A stretch of DNA of 6,144 nt from an uncultured Bacteroidales bacterium (GCA_900554345.1 USHH01000138.1:1-6144); one strand, 5' to 3'; counted from the stretch's first letter, positions 1-5,787 are shown. Notes: generated by a model from the sequence alone, not told the origin. Translations and numbers: made by a program.

Positions 1-96
1 GACTTCCGCGTCGTCGACTCCTACGCCGACAACCGCGCCGACATCACGGTGGCCGCCGAGCGCCTCCTCGCCCTCCAGACCCTCCTCAATGTGTAG
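1..96 (+). CDS. C-terminal end of an unidentified protein (partial)
   Basis: Frame 1 is open from the left edge to a TAG at 94-96 and gives 31 residues, beginning DFRVVDSYADNRADITVAAE and ending in a leucine-rich helix-like LLALQTLLNV. Nearly every codon ends in C or G, as in the confirmed neighbours, which supports real coding. The fragment is too short to name the family and shows no diagnostic motif. It lies 30 bp upstream of nadK on the same strand, and no promoter or terminator is visible between them, so the two are probably co-transcribed. The start and most of the gene lie outside the window. Confidence 0.6.
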   Translation, partial: DFRVVDSYADNRADITVAAERLLALQTLLNV

Positions 97-126
97 TCAG
101 ACCTCTCACCCATATCCATCCACGCC

Positions 127-1008
127 ATGCAGACCCTAAGTCCGGTACCTAAGGTGGCTCTCTCCGGCAACACGTTTCAGGACAGCTGCATCCCCGGCCT
201 CGCGGCCCTTATCGTCACGCTGCTCGACGCCGGCATCGGCGTCGACATCCGCGCTCCATTCGCCGCCTATCTCCGCTCCCACGGCGTCGACATCTCCCGA
301 TGTGCCGCCGTCGAGGATCTCCCGCATACGGCCGGCGCCGTGATCAGCATCGGCGGCGACGGCACTTTCCTCCACTCCGCCGAATGGGCCGCCGACAGCG
401 GCATCCCGGTGATGGGCATCAACACCGGACATCTCGGATTTCTCGCCTGCTACAGCCTCAACGACACCGCACGCCTGCTCGACGCCCTGCTCCGCGGGCG
501 CGGTGTGGTGGAGCAGAGGATGCTCCTCCGGACGCAATGCCCGGCCCTCCCGGCCGATGTATGGCCCTATGCCCTCAACGAGGTGGCCCTCCTCAAGGAG
601 GAGACGGCATCGATGATCGAGGTCTGCGCGCACGTCGACGGCAATTTCCTCGCCGACTACCGGGCCGACGGCCTCATAGTGGCCACCCCCACCGGGAGCA
701 CCGCCTACAGTCTGAGCGCCGGAGGGCCCATACTCCAGCCCACACTGAGCTGCATGGCCCTCTCGCCGGTGGCGCCACATTCGCTCACGGTGCGCCCCCT
801 CGTGGTGGAGGGTGGCTCCGAAGTGACACTCGTGGCGCGCTCGCGCACTCCCAACTGCCTGCTGAGTCTCGACGGCCGCTCGTTCCACATACCCTCGGGC
901 ACGGAAATAAGAATCCGCCGCGCGTCATTCTGCACGGCGGTGGTGTGTCATCACGACGAGAACTTCATCTCCATCCTGCGCGACAAGCTCCTCTGGGACC
1001 GCCACTGA
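127..1008 (+). CDS. nadK: NAD kinase (ATP-NAD kinase)
   Basis: This cytosolic enzyme phosphorylates the 2'-OH of the adenosine ribose of NAD to make NADP, the source of the cell's NADPH pool. The 293-residue length is usual for the bacterial family. Visible family motifs, in order, are: GGDGT at residues 76-80, with the family's key Asp at 78; GINTGHLGFL at 97-106; the substrate-binding Asn-Glu pair NE at 151-152; the long signature from ADGLIVATPTGSTAYS to SAGGP at 180-201; and a late SLDG at 247-250. The N-terminal part (about 1-130) is the alpha/beta domain and the rest is the beta-rich NAD-binding domain. The ATG at 127 is the first in frame after the upstream stop; it has no Shine-Dalgarno sequence, which is normal in Bacteroidetes. 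The gene probably sits in an operon with the truncated gene upstream. Its stop is only 5 bp from the convergent protease gene, so transcripts of the two may overlap. Confidence 0.96.
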   Translation: MQTLSPVPKVALSGNTFQDSCIPGLAALIVTLLDAGIGVDIRAPFAAYLRSHGVDISRCAAVEDLPHTAGAVISIGGDGTFLHSAEWAADSGIPVMGINTGHLGFLACYSLNDTARLLDALLRGRGVVEQRMLLRTQCPALPADVWPYALNEVALLKEETASMIEVCAHVDGNFLADYRADGLIVATPTGSTAYSLSAGGPILQPTLSCMALSPVAPHSLTVRPLVVEGGSEVTLVARSRTPNCLLSLDGRSFHIPSGTEIRIRRASFCTAVVCHHDENFISILRDKLLWDRH

Positions 1009-1013
1009 ACCCC

Positions 1014-1421
1014 TCAATCGACCGGCACGGTGCGGAACTCCATGTTGCGGAAGTCGATCGACATCCCGTAGCGGCACAGGAAATCGACGCCTAAGGCGCC
1101 GTCGATGCGCTGCCCCGTGAGCATGATCACGGTCTCTATGGCGTTGGTCATCTCCATCACCCCATACTCTCCGCTGTAGACGGTGCCTCCGAGCGCTATC
1201 TCGCCCGCCACCATGAATATCCTCTGCGGCTCCCCGTTCATGCCCAGCATGTAGTCGTGCTGCCCCAGCTGCCGGAAGCTGCTGCGGTTTTTCTCGTAGG
1301 CCTCCTTGATGAGCACGTTGTAGGATGCCCCCGTGTCGATCAGGAAACACAGCGCGCCGTCGTCGGTGGTCACCAACGGCATCTTCGCTTTCTTCACCCA
1401 TTTTTCTATAGAGATATTCAC
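1014..1421 (-). CDS. Retropepsin-like aspartic protease, single domain
   Basis: The 135-residue protein has the two hallmarks of the retropepsin fold. One is the active-site loop FLIDTGAS (catalytic Asp29, motif DTGAS 29-33). The other is the C-terminal hydrophobic-Gly element IDGALGVDFL at 106-115, followed by the usual strand SIDFRNMEF. Such proteins work as homodimers, each monomer giving one Asp; that is family knowledge. There is no signal peptide or membrane segment, so it is probably cytosolic; its substrate is unknown. The start is a GTG at 1419-1421, just after an in-frame TAA at 1437-1439. The next start, ATG at 1380-1382, would remove most of the first strand, so GTG is preferred. 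No clear TAnnTTTG promoter lies ahead of it. It may be read through from the serine hydrolase 90 bp upstream, or from an unrecognised promoter. It converges on nadK. Confidence 0.8.
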   Translation of the reverse strand: MNISIEKWVKKAKMPLVTTDDGALCFLIDTGASYNVLIKEAYEKNRSSFRQLGQHDYMLGMNGEPQRIFMVAGEIALGGTVYSGEYGVMEMTNAIETVIMLTGQRIDGALGVDFLCRYGMSIDFRNMEFRTVPVD

Positions 1422-1439
1422 AACCTTGATTTTAGTTAA

Positions 1440-1464
1440 AGCGCCTTATTATATGTAAAACGCT
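1440..1464 (-). terminator. Possible weak terminator hairpin after the serine hydrolase
   Basis: Arms 1440-1448 and 1456-1464 form a 9-pair stem (two G-U wobbles when read on the minus strand) around a 7-nt loop, followed on the minus strand by the short T-containing stretch TTTAACT. It lies 48 bp past the hydrolase stop and 19 bp before the protease GTG. The T tract is poor, so it may be only partly effective or may act as a leader structure for the protease gene. Confidence 0.3.
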
Positions 1465-1511
1465 CCCCGTTGTGAAAAAGATTTCATTCCCGCCTAAATA
1501 ATGCAAGGGGA

Positions 1512-2804
1512 TCACCAGAGGTCGCGGACCGGCATGTCGGCGGCGTAGCGTGCGCGCAGGCGCTCCATGAAGGCGGCGAAGGAGCGGGCGAAGGTGTCGC
1601 CGTTCCACACGCCGGAGTTGGTGATCATCACCCAGCACTGCCCGTCGGGAGTATATTCCACCAGCGCGCGCGTGGAGTTGAGCGTGCCGGTGCGCACCCA
1701 TTTGCCGTCTTTGTCGATGCGCGCCCAGCCGCGGCTGACGTTCTCCTTCTCGTCATATTCCGTCAGGGCGCGTATGCTCCCCTCGGAGAGGATGTCCTTC
1801 ACTCCGGGATCTCCGTCGATGGCGCTTACGAGGCGCGCCAGGTCGGCCGCCGAGGCCACCCATCCGCCGGCTCCGAGCAGCCCCGTGTAGTCGCTGGCGC
1901 CATACACGGCCGACACCATGCGGCCGCTGCCGGTGTATTCCGGCTTCAGCTCGTCGTCGGTGGGATAATACCTCACCTCGCCCGGATGGCGCTGCGCGTA
2001 ATAGTTGGTGGCGGGGCGGAAGTTGCACGCCCCGGCCGGCTGGAGCACCTCCTTCTGCACGAAGTCCCAGTAGCTCATCCCCGACACCTTCTCTATCACC
2101 TTTGAGAGGAGCATGTAGCCGAAATTGCTGTAGCGGCGTGTGCGTCCCGGCTCCCCGCCGAGCCCGCGCGAGAGCACTATCCTTATGAGCTCCTCGCTCG
2201 AGGGGGCGTGGTCGAGCCCCTTGGCCTTCATGATCTCCACTGTGTTGAACATCGGGTCGCCGCCGCGGTTGGAGAAGCCCCCGCGATGCTGCAGCAGGTT
2301 GTCGACGGTCACCTCCGCCAGGCGGGGATTGCGCATGGCGGCGGTGTAGGAGGTGTCGCTGAGCACGCCGTCGGGGCCGAACACCTTTGTGTCGAGGGTG
2401 AGATGGCCGCGCTCCACGAGCTTCATCACGGCCACGGCGGTGACAAGCTTGGAGGCCGAGGCCATCCTCATGATGGAGTTGGCCTCCATGGGCTGCCGGC
2501 TCTCCTCGTCGGCCCAGCCGTAGCCTTTCGCGTAAAGCAGCGAGTCATGGCGCACCACGGCCAGCGACATCCCCTTGATGCTCCATTTCCCCATGAAGCG
2601 CTCAATGTCGGCGTCCATGCCCGCGAGCTGCGGCAGGGCGCTCATCGAGTTGCGGAGGGTGTCGCTCCAGGCATGCGCCGTATGGGCCTCGGCCACCTCC
2701 TCCGTCTGCTGCGGCCGCTTCACGAGCAGGCTGATCGCCGTGAACGCGACTACCGACACCACGATCACAAGGATGGTGCCTCTCTTTATGTCTTTTCTCT
2801 TCAT
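1512..2804 (-). CDS. Membrane-anchored serine hydrolase, beta-lactamase (class C / PF00144) family
   Basis: A 430-residue protein of the penicillin-binding-protein-like serine hydrolase family, whose members are esterases, D-Ala-D-Ala peptidases/amidases or beta-lactamases; the substrate cannot be told from sequence. Residues 1-8 are basic (MKRKDIKR) and 9-28 form one hydrophobic segment without a lipobox, so it is probably anchored in the inner membrane with the domain in the periplasm. Catalytic motifs: SxxK as SASK at 116-119 (Ser116, Lys119), YSN at 225-227, and RTG at 371-373 in place of KTG or HTG. LLQHRGGF at 170-177 and GAGGWVASAADLARL at 311-325 are also family-typical. The frame continues upstream to an ATG at 2850-2852, but the likely -7 promoter box (2828-2835) lies inside that extension, so the ATG at 2802-2804 is chosen. 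It follows pckA on the same strand but is separated from it by a terminator. Confidence 0.88.
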   Translation of the reverse strand: MKRKDIKRGTILVIVVSVVAFTAISLLVKRPQQTEEVAEAHTAHAWSDTLRNSMSALPQLAGMDADIERFMGKWSIKGMSLAVVRHDSLLYAKGYGWADEESRQPMEANSIMRMASASKLVTAVAVMKLVERGHLTLDTKVFGPDGVLSDTSYTAAMRNPRLAEVTVDNLLQHRGGFSNRGGDPMFNTVEIMKAKGLDHAPSSEELIRIVLSRGLGGEPGRTRRYSNFGYMLLSKVIEKVSGMSYWDFVQKEVLQPAGACNFRPATNYYAQRHPGEVRYYPTDDELKPEYTGSGRMVSAVYGASDYTGLLGAGGWVASAADLARLVSAIDGDPGVKDILSEGSIRALTEYDEKENVSRGWARIDKDGKWVRTGTLNSTRALVEYTPDGQCWVMITNSGVWNGDTFARSFAAFMERLRARYAADMPVRDLW

Positions 2805-2827
2805 TATAGCCGGATCGAATAGCGCTG

Positions 2828-2835
2828 CAAAATTA
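2828..2835 (-). promoter_or_regulatory. -7 promoter box of the serine hydrolase gene
   Basis: The minus strand reads TAATTTTG, an exact match to the Bacteroidetes -7 consensus TAnnTTTG. Transcription would start near 2821, leaving a leader of about 17 nt before the ATG at 2804. No convincing TTTG -33 element sits 19-20 nt upstream; that position falls inside the pckA terminator stem. Confidence 0.55.
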
Positions 2836-2839
2836 ATAC

Positions 2840-2878
2840 AAAAAAACAACATGAGGAATTCTCACGAACTCCTCATGT
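2840..2878 (-). terminator. Rho-independent terminator of pckA
   Basis: Positions 2849-2857 (ACATGAGGA) pair perfectly with 2870-2878 (TCCTCATGT). After one A/C mismatch, three more pairs (2859-2861 with 2866-2868) close on a 4-nt loop. Read on the minus strand, the stem is followed directly by TGTTTTTTTG, a classical U tract. It lies about 110 bp beyond the pckA stop and faces the right way to end that transcript. Confidence 0.85.
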
Positions 2879-2986
2879 GGCAGTACAAAATTAATTCTAC
2901 TAAAATTACACCTATGAAAAAAATTATCTCAATATATTACACTATTATGAAACATTCTTTCACGTCTGCGATAGTAGGTGGGCTCG

Positions 2987-4600
2987 TCAGAGCTGCGGGC
3001 CTGCGGCCACGAGCTCCTTGCCGGCGGGGTTGGTCTCGAACTTCTTGAAGTTCTCGATAAACATACCGGCGAGCTTGCGTGCCTTCTCGTCCCATTCGGC
3101 GGGGTTGGCGTATGTGTCGCGCGGGTCGAGGATCTTGGTGTCGACGCCCGGGAGCTCCGTGGGGATCACGAAGTTGAAGTAGGGAAGCACCTTTGTCGGA
3201 GCCTTGTCGATGTCGCCGTTGAGGATATCGTCGATGATGCCGCGGGTGTCGCGTATGGAGATACGCTTGCCGGTGCCGTTCCAGCCGGTGTTGACCAGAT
3301 ATGCCTTGGCGCCGCTGAGCTTCATCTTCTTCACGAGCTCCTCCGCGTATTTCGTGGGATGGAGCGAGAGGAAGGCCTGGCCGAAGCATGCCGAGAATGT
3401 GGGCGTGGGCTCCGTGATGCCGCGCTCTGTGCCGGCGAGCTTGGCGGTGAAGCCGGAGAGGAAGTAGTATTTGGCCTGCTCATGGTCGAGGATGGCCACA
3501 GGAGGAAGCACGCCGAAGGCGTCGGCCGAAAGGAAGATGACCCTCTTGGCGGCCGGGCCCTTGGAGACGGGCTTCACGATGTTCTTGATATGATAGATGG
3601 GGTAGCTGACGCGGGTGTTCTCCGTCACGCTCTTGTCGGCGAAGTCGCACTTGCCGTCGGGGCTGCGGAATTCCACGGTCACGTTCTCCAGCAGCGCGTC
3701 GCGTGTGATGGCGTTGTAGATGTCGGGCTCGCTCTCCTTGTCGAGGTTGATCACCTTGGCGTAGCAGCCGCCCTCGTAGTTGAAGACGCCGTCGTCGTCC
3801 CATCCGTGCTCGTCGTCGCCGATGAGCAGACGCTTCGGGTCGGTGGAGAGGGTGGTCTTGCCGGTGCCGGAGAGGCCGAAGAATACGGCTGTGTTCTTGC
3901 CCTCCAGGTCGGTGTTGGCCGAGCAGTGCATCGAGGCGATGCCGCGCAGCGGGTTGAAATAGTTCATCATCGAGAAGAGGCCCTTCTTCATCTCGCCGCC
4001 ATACCAGGTGTTGATGATCACCTGCTCGCGCTGCTTGATGTTGAATGCCACCACGGTCTCGGAGTGGAGGCCGAGCTCCTTATAGTTCTCGCATTTGGCC
4101 TTCGATGCGTTGAAGACCACGAAGTCGGGCTTGAAGTCGGCGAGCTCCTCCTTGGTGGGACGGATGAACATGTTGGTGACGAAGTGGGCCTGCCATGCCA
4201 CTTCCATGATGAAGCGCACGTTGAGCCTTGTGGCCTCGTTGGCGCCGCAGTAGCAGTCTACCACGTAGAGGGCCTTGTCGGAGAGCTCCTTCACGGCTTT
4301 CTCGCGGAGATGGTCCCACACCTCGGTGGTGATCGGCTTGTTGTCGTTCTTGTATTCGTCGGTGGTCCACCATACGGTGTCTTCCGTCACTTCGTCCTTC
4401 ACGAGGTATTTGTCTTTGGGGCTGCGGCCGGTGTAGACGCCTGTGAAGACGTCGACGGCGCCGAGGTCGGTGAGGATGCCCTTCTCGTAGCCTTCAAGCG
4501 CGGGATTCACCTCATCGTTGTAGAGGTCTTCGTATGAAGGATTGTGATAGATCTTCTTCACATCCTTGATGCCATACTGCGAAAGATTTAACTCTGCCAT
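2987..4600 (-). CDS. pckA: Phosphoenolpyruvate carboxykinase (ATP)
   Basis: This cytosolic enzyme interconverts oxaloacetate + ATP and phosphoenolpyruvate + CO2 + ADP. In fermenting Bacteroidales it is thought to run mainly towards oxaloacetate on the succinate/propionate route, saving ATP; that is family knowledge. The 537 residues match the usual length (about 540). Visible motifs: YTGRSPKDKYLV at 56-67 (substrate Arg59); WYGGEMKKG at 199-207 (Tyr200, metal-ligand Lys206); MHCSAN at 224-229 (His225); P-loop GLSGTGKTT at 242-250 (Lys248, Thr249); metal-binding kinase-2 region DDEHGWDDDG at 262-271; and ENTRVSYPI at 327-335 (Arg330). All expected catalytic residues appear present. The ATG at 4598-4600 gives the normal N-terminus and has no Shine-Dalgarno sequence. 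It has its own promoter, a roughly 107-nt leader with a hairpin, and its own terminator, so it is probably monocistronic. Confidence 0.98.
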   Translation of the reverse strand: MAELNLSQYGIKDVKKIYHNPSYEDLYNDEVNPALEGYEKGILTDLGAVDVFTGVYTGRSPKDKYLVKDEVTEDTVWWTTDEYKNDNKPITTEVWDHLREKAVKELSDKALYVVDCYCGANEATRLNVRFIMEVAWQAHFVTNMFIRPTKEELADFKPDFVVFNASKAKCENYKELGLHSETVVAFNIKQREQVIINTWYGGEMKKGLFSMMNYFNPLRGIASMHCSANTDLEGKNTAVFFGLSGTGKTTLSTDPKRLLIGDDEHGWDDDGVFNYEGGCYAKVINLDKESEPDIYNAITRDALLENVTVEFRSPDGKCDFADKSVTENTRVSYPIYHIKNIVKPVSKGPAAKRVIFLSADAFGVLPPVAILDHEQAKYYFLSGFTAKLAGTERGITEPTPTFSACFGQAFLSLHPTKYAEELVKKMKLSGAKAYLVNTGWNGTGKRISIRDTRGIIDDILNGDIDKAPTKVLPYFNFVIPTELPGVDTKILDPRDTYANPAEWDEKARKLAGMFIENFKKFETNPAGKELVAAGPQL

Positions 4601-4647
4601 AATTATTGGGTTGCTTTTTAATAATGAATTTGGTTTACCTTAAAACA

Positions 4648-4676
4648 GGCCGCACCGGCATCCATGGGCGCCGGCC
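4648..4676 (-). promoter_or_regulatory. GC-rich hairpin in the pckA 5' leader
   Basis: GGCCGCACC (4648-4656) can pair with GGCGCCGGCC (4667-4676) across a 10-nt loop, giving nine pairs with one bulged base and one G-U pair on the minus-strand RNA. An extra ACAGG/CCTGT pairing (4645-4649 with 4682-4686) competes with or flanks it. It sits in an otherwise AT-rich leader, about 47 nt before the start codon, and is followed on the RNA by TGTTTTAAGG. It could be a stability element or a regulatory structure; it matches no riboswitch I recognise. Confidence 0.4.
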
Positions 4677-4713
4677 GCCTTCCTGTAGAACAATTCGGCA
4701 TTGTTTTCGATTG

Positions 4714-4721
4714 CAAATTTA
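4714..4721 (-). promoter_or_regulatory. -7 promoter box of pckA
   Basis: The minus strand reads TAAATTTG, matching TAnnTTTG. The start of transcription would be near 4707, giving a leader of about 107 nt. A good TTTG -33 element is not seen at the expected spacing, so the box may rely on an activator or a degenerate -33. Confidence 0.5.
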
Positions 4722-4772
4722 GTTATTTTATTCCGAATTAACATTTTGTATTGTGGAAATATTTCTTTATTA

Positions 4773-4863
4773 AGTGTTAAAAATTGCAAACGTACCCTGT
4801 TATGCCGTTTTCCCGGCCCCGCGTCCTCTGCTTCATCGCATCATATTTGTTTTTTTTAACACT
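4773..4863. repeat. Paired 11-bp inverted repeat, possible operator sites
   Basis: AGTGTTAAAAA at 4773-4783 and TTTTTAACACT at 4853-4863 are perfect reverse complements 69 bp apart. Read towards its own gene, each copy says TTTTTAACACT: once on the minus strand ahead of pckA and once on the plus strand ahead of the exported-protein gene. The right copy ends 5 bp before the -33-like CTTG; the left copy lies about 52 bp upstream of the pckA -7 box. Confidence 0.4.
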
Positions 4864-4868
4864 GACCC

Positions 4869-4900
4869 CTTGGGCGTTTTGTTCTTTTTTCCTAATTTTG
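4869..4900 (+). promoter_or_regulatory. Promoter of the exported-protein gene
   Basis: TAATTTTG at 4893-4900 is a perfect TAnnTTTG -7 box. CTTG at 4869-4872, 20 bp upstream, matches three of four bases of the TTTG -33 element. Transcription would start near 4907, giving a leader of about 62 nt. The leader begins with a small GC hairpin (4910-4926) that may protect the 5' end. Confidence 0.6.
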
Positions 4901-4968
4901 CCTCCGCTTGCGGGCAGCCCTGCCGCCCACGGCATCACAAACCCAAAAACAACATAAAGCAAATCTAT

Positions 4969-5544
4969 ATGAAAAAATTTCTACTTTCAGCAGCCGCGCT
5001 CCTCTTCACTCTCGGAGCCAGCGCACAGGCATTCACAGTGACCGCCAACGGCAATCCCGTCGAAAACGGCGCCACTGTATATTGCGACCATTTCAATTCG
5101 GATATGGAGCAGATAGAGCCGGAAGTGATGGTTACCCCTAATGATGACTGCACTCTCTACGTGGACCTCTACAATACGGGAGAGACCAACGTCCAGATGT
5201 GCTTCCCCATGAACTGTCAGTTTGTGAAGCCTGGCAATACACTCAGCGTAAACGGAGACCTGACTGCCGGTGTGGCCAGAAACCTTATGATTGACGCAAT
5301 GACGATGGGCGTTGATCCTTTTGACGCCTCCTGCGAGATTACGATGTATCTCGATGGCGACGAGGACAACACTTTCGAGTTCACCCTCAACATGCACTAC
5401 GACAGCTCTTCCGTTGACGAGATCGGTGCTGCCGACAATGCTCCCGCCGTCTACTACAATCTCCAGGGCGTTGAGGTAGCCAATCCCGAGAACGGCGTCT
5501 TCATCCGCCGACAGGGCAACAAGGTGACTAAGGTGGCTCTCTAA
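4969..5544 (+). CDS. Small exported protein with a Bacteroidales YNLQG-type C-terminal tail
   Basis: Residues 1-20, MKKFLLSAAALLFTLGASAQ, form a classical signal peptide with an Ala-Ser-Ala site, leaving a mature protein of about 170 residues. The middle (about 22-145) is rich in short beta-type segments, with NGNPVENGATVYC near the start and five cysteines (39, 61, 78, 83, 122); it suggests a beta-sandwich, but I recognise no family. The end (about 148-191) has SSVDEIG, then VYYNLQGVEV and GVFIRRQGNKVTKVAL. This pattern recurs at the C-termini of many secreted Bacteroidales proteins and resembles type IX secretion sorting tails, so surface export is plausible but not shown. The frame is open back to 4774, but the ATG at 4969 is chosen because it begins the signal peptide, follows an AT-rich leader and lies downstream of the promoter at 4893-4900. 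It has its own promoter and terminator, divergent from pckA. Function unknown. Confidence 0.87.
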   Translation: MKKFLLSAAALLFTLGASAQAFTVTANGNPVENGATVYCDHFNSDMEQIEPEVMVTPNDDCTLYVDLYNTGETNVQMCFPMNCQFVKPGNTLSVNGDLTAGVARNLMIDAMTMGVDPFDASCEITMYLDGDEDNTFEFTLNMHYDSSSVDEIGAADNAPAVYYNLQGVEVANPENGVFIRRQGNKVTKVAL

Positions 5545-5565
5545 GCCTCCCCCTCATCCCGGCCA

Positions 5566-5695
5566 ATCCCACAATACCACCGCGGCCGCATCTCCTTCAG
5601 ATGCGGCCGCGACGTTATGTGATAGTTTTGATTTTCAGCACAGTCTTTAATTACTCATATTTCTATATTGTCTTAGTCTCAGTCTATTGTGGGAT
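5566..5695. repeat. 11-bp inverted repeat enclosing the 5581-5611 hairpin
   Basis: ATCCCACAATA at 5566-5576 and TATTGTGGGAT at 5685-5695 are perfect reverse complements. They bracket 108 bp that include the 13-bp hairpin and an AT-rich segment with three AGTCT copies. The right arm starts 6 bp beyond the stop of the small minus-strand ORF. Confidence 0.45.
5581..5611 (+). terminator. Strong hairpin, probable terminator of the exported-protein gene
   Basis: CGCGGCCGCATCT (5581-5593) and its exact complement (5599-5611) form a perfect 13-bp stem with a CCTTC loop, 37 bp after the stop codon. The following T runs (TTTTGATTTT at 5626-5635) begin only about 15 bp after the stem, so this is not a textbook Rho-independent terminator. 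It could stop transcripts from both sides or protect the 3' end. Confidence 0.6.
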
Positions 5696-5700
5696 ATAGC

Positions 5701-5787
5701 TTACATGAAGTGGAAGCGCTTGAGCCCTTCGAGCAGGCGAACGAATTTGCGAAGCCCCCGGTTGAATGATGTGCGTCTGTTTTTCAT
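5701..5787 (-). CDS. Possible small ORF, 28-residue cationic amphipathic peptide
   Basis: A complete ATG-to-TAA frame encodes 28 residues: MKNRRTSFNR followed by GLRKFVRLLEGLKRFHFM. Nine are Lys or Arg and one is Glu, for a net charge of about +8. Residues 11-27 could form an amphipathic helix with Leu12, Phe15, Leu19, Leu22 and Phe25 on one face. The start is preceded by AACAGGAACAGGATT, which contains two AGGA sequences; the outer one lies 8 nt from the ATG, good Shine-Dalgarno spacing and unlike most genes here. Codon ends (CGC, CTC, CTG, CTT) fit the genome, although the flanks are AT-rich. No match to a known family comes to mind. It could be a regulatory, membrane-active or ribosome-associated peptide, or a chance frame. 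No clear promoter was found upstream. Confidence 0.4.
   Translation of the reverse strand: MKNRRTSFNRGLRKFVRLLEGLKRFHFM

Larger units (their letters stand above)
4601..4968. promoter_or_regulatory. Divergent control region between pckA and the exported-protein gene
   Basis: These 368 bp are mostly AT-rich and contain no credible gene. From left to right: the pckA leader with a GC-rich hairpin (4648-4676); the pckA -7 box (4714-4721); one copy of an 11-bp motif (4773-4783); its inverted copy (4853-4863); and the plus-strand promoter (4869-4900), followed by a 5' leader of about 60 nt with a small hairpin at 4910-4926. The motif copies lie between the two promoters, where a regulator shared by both genes could bind. 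Confidence 0.6.

Noticed and set aside
136..888. A 250-codon antisense frame opposite nadK
   Set aside because: Its product is Gly/Ala/Glu/His-rich without family motifs, and nadK carries every expected motif on the plus strand.
2208..2822. A 204-codon plus-strand frame opposite the serine hydrolase N-terminal half
   Set aside because: Low-complexity His/Gly/Val-rich product and wrong codon-end pattern; the hydrolase frame explains the sequence.
2805..2852. A 16-residue N-terminal extension of the serine hydrolase from the ATG at 2850-2852
   Set aside because: It overlaps the terminator T tract and the probable -7 box, so it would lie upstream of the transcript start. The later ATG gives a normal basic-plus-hydrophobic anchor.
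2914..3048. A plus-strand short frame starting MKKIISIYYTIMKHSF
   Set aside because: It resembles a signal-peptide start but lies in the AT-rich pckA 3' region and runs antisense into the pckA end with Arg/Pro-rich sequence; no promoter or ribosome site supports it.
2978..4537. A 519-codon open frame on the plus strand, almost fully antisense to pckA
   Set aside because: pckA is certain on the minus strand. The antisense product is a Val/Gly/Leu/His/Asp-rich sequence without motifs, expected when a gene with strong G/C third-position bias is read from the other strand.
4774..4968. An N-terminal extension of the exported protein back to 4774
   Set aside because: It would bury the signal peptide behind 65 residues of unrelated sequence and begin upstream of the promoter at 4869-4900.
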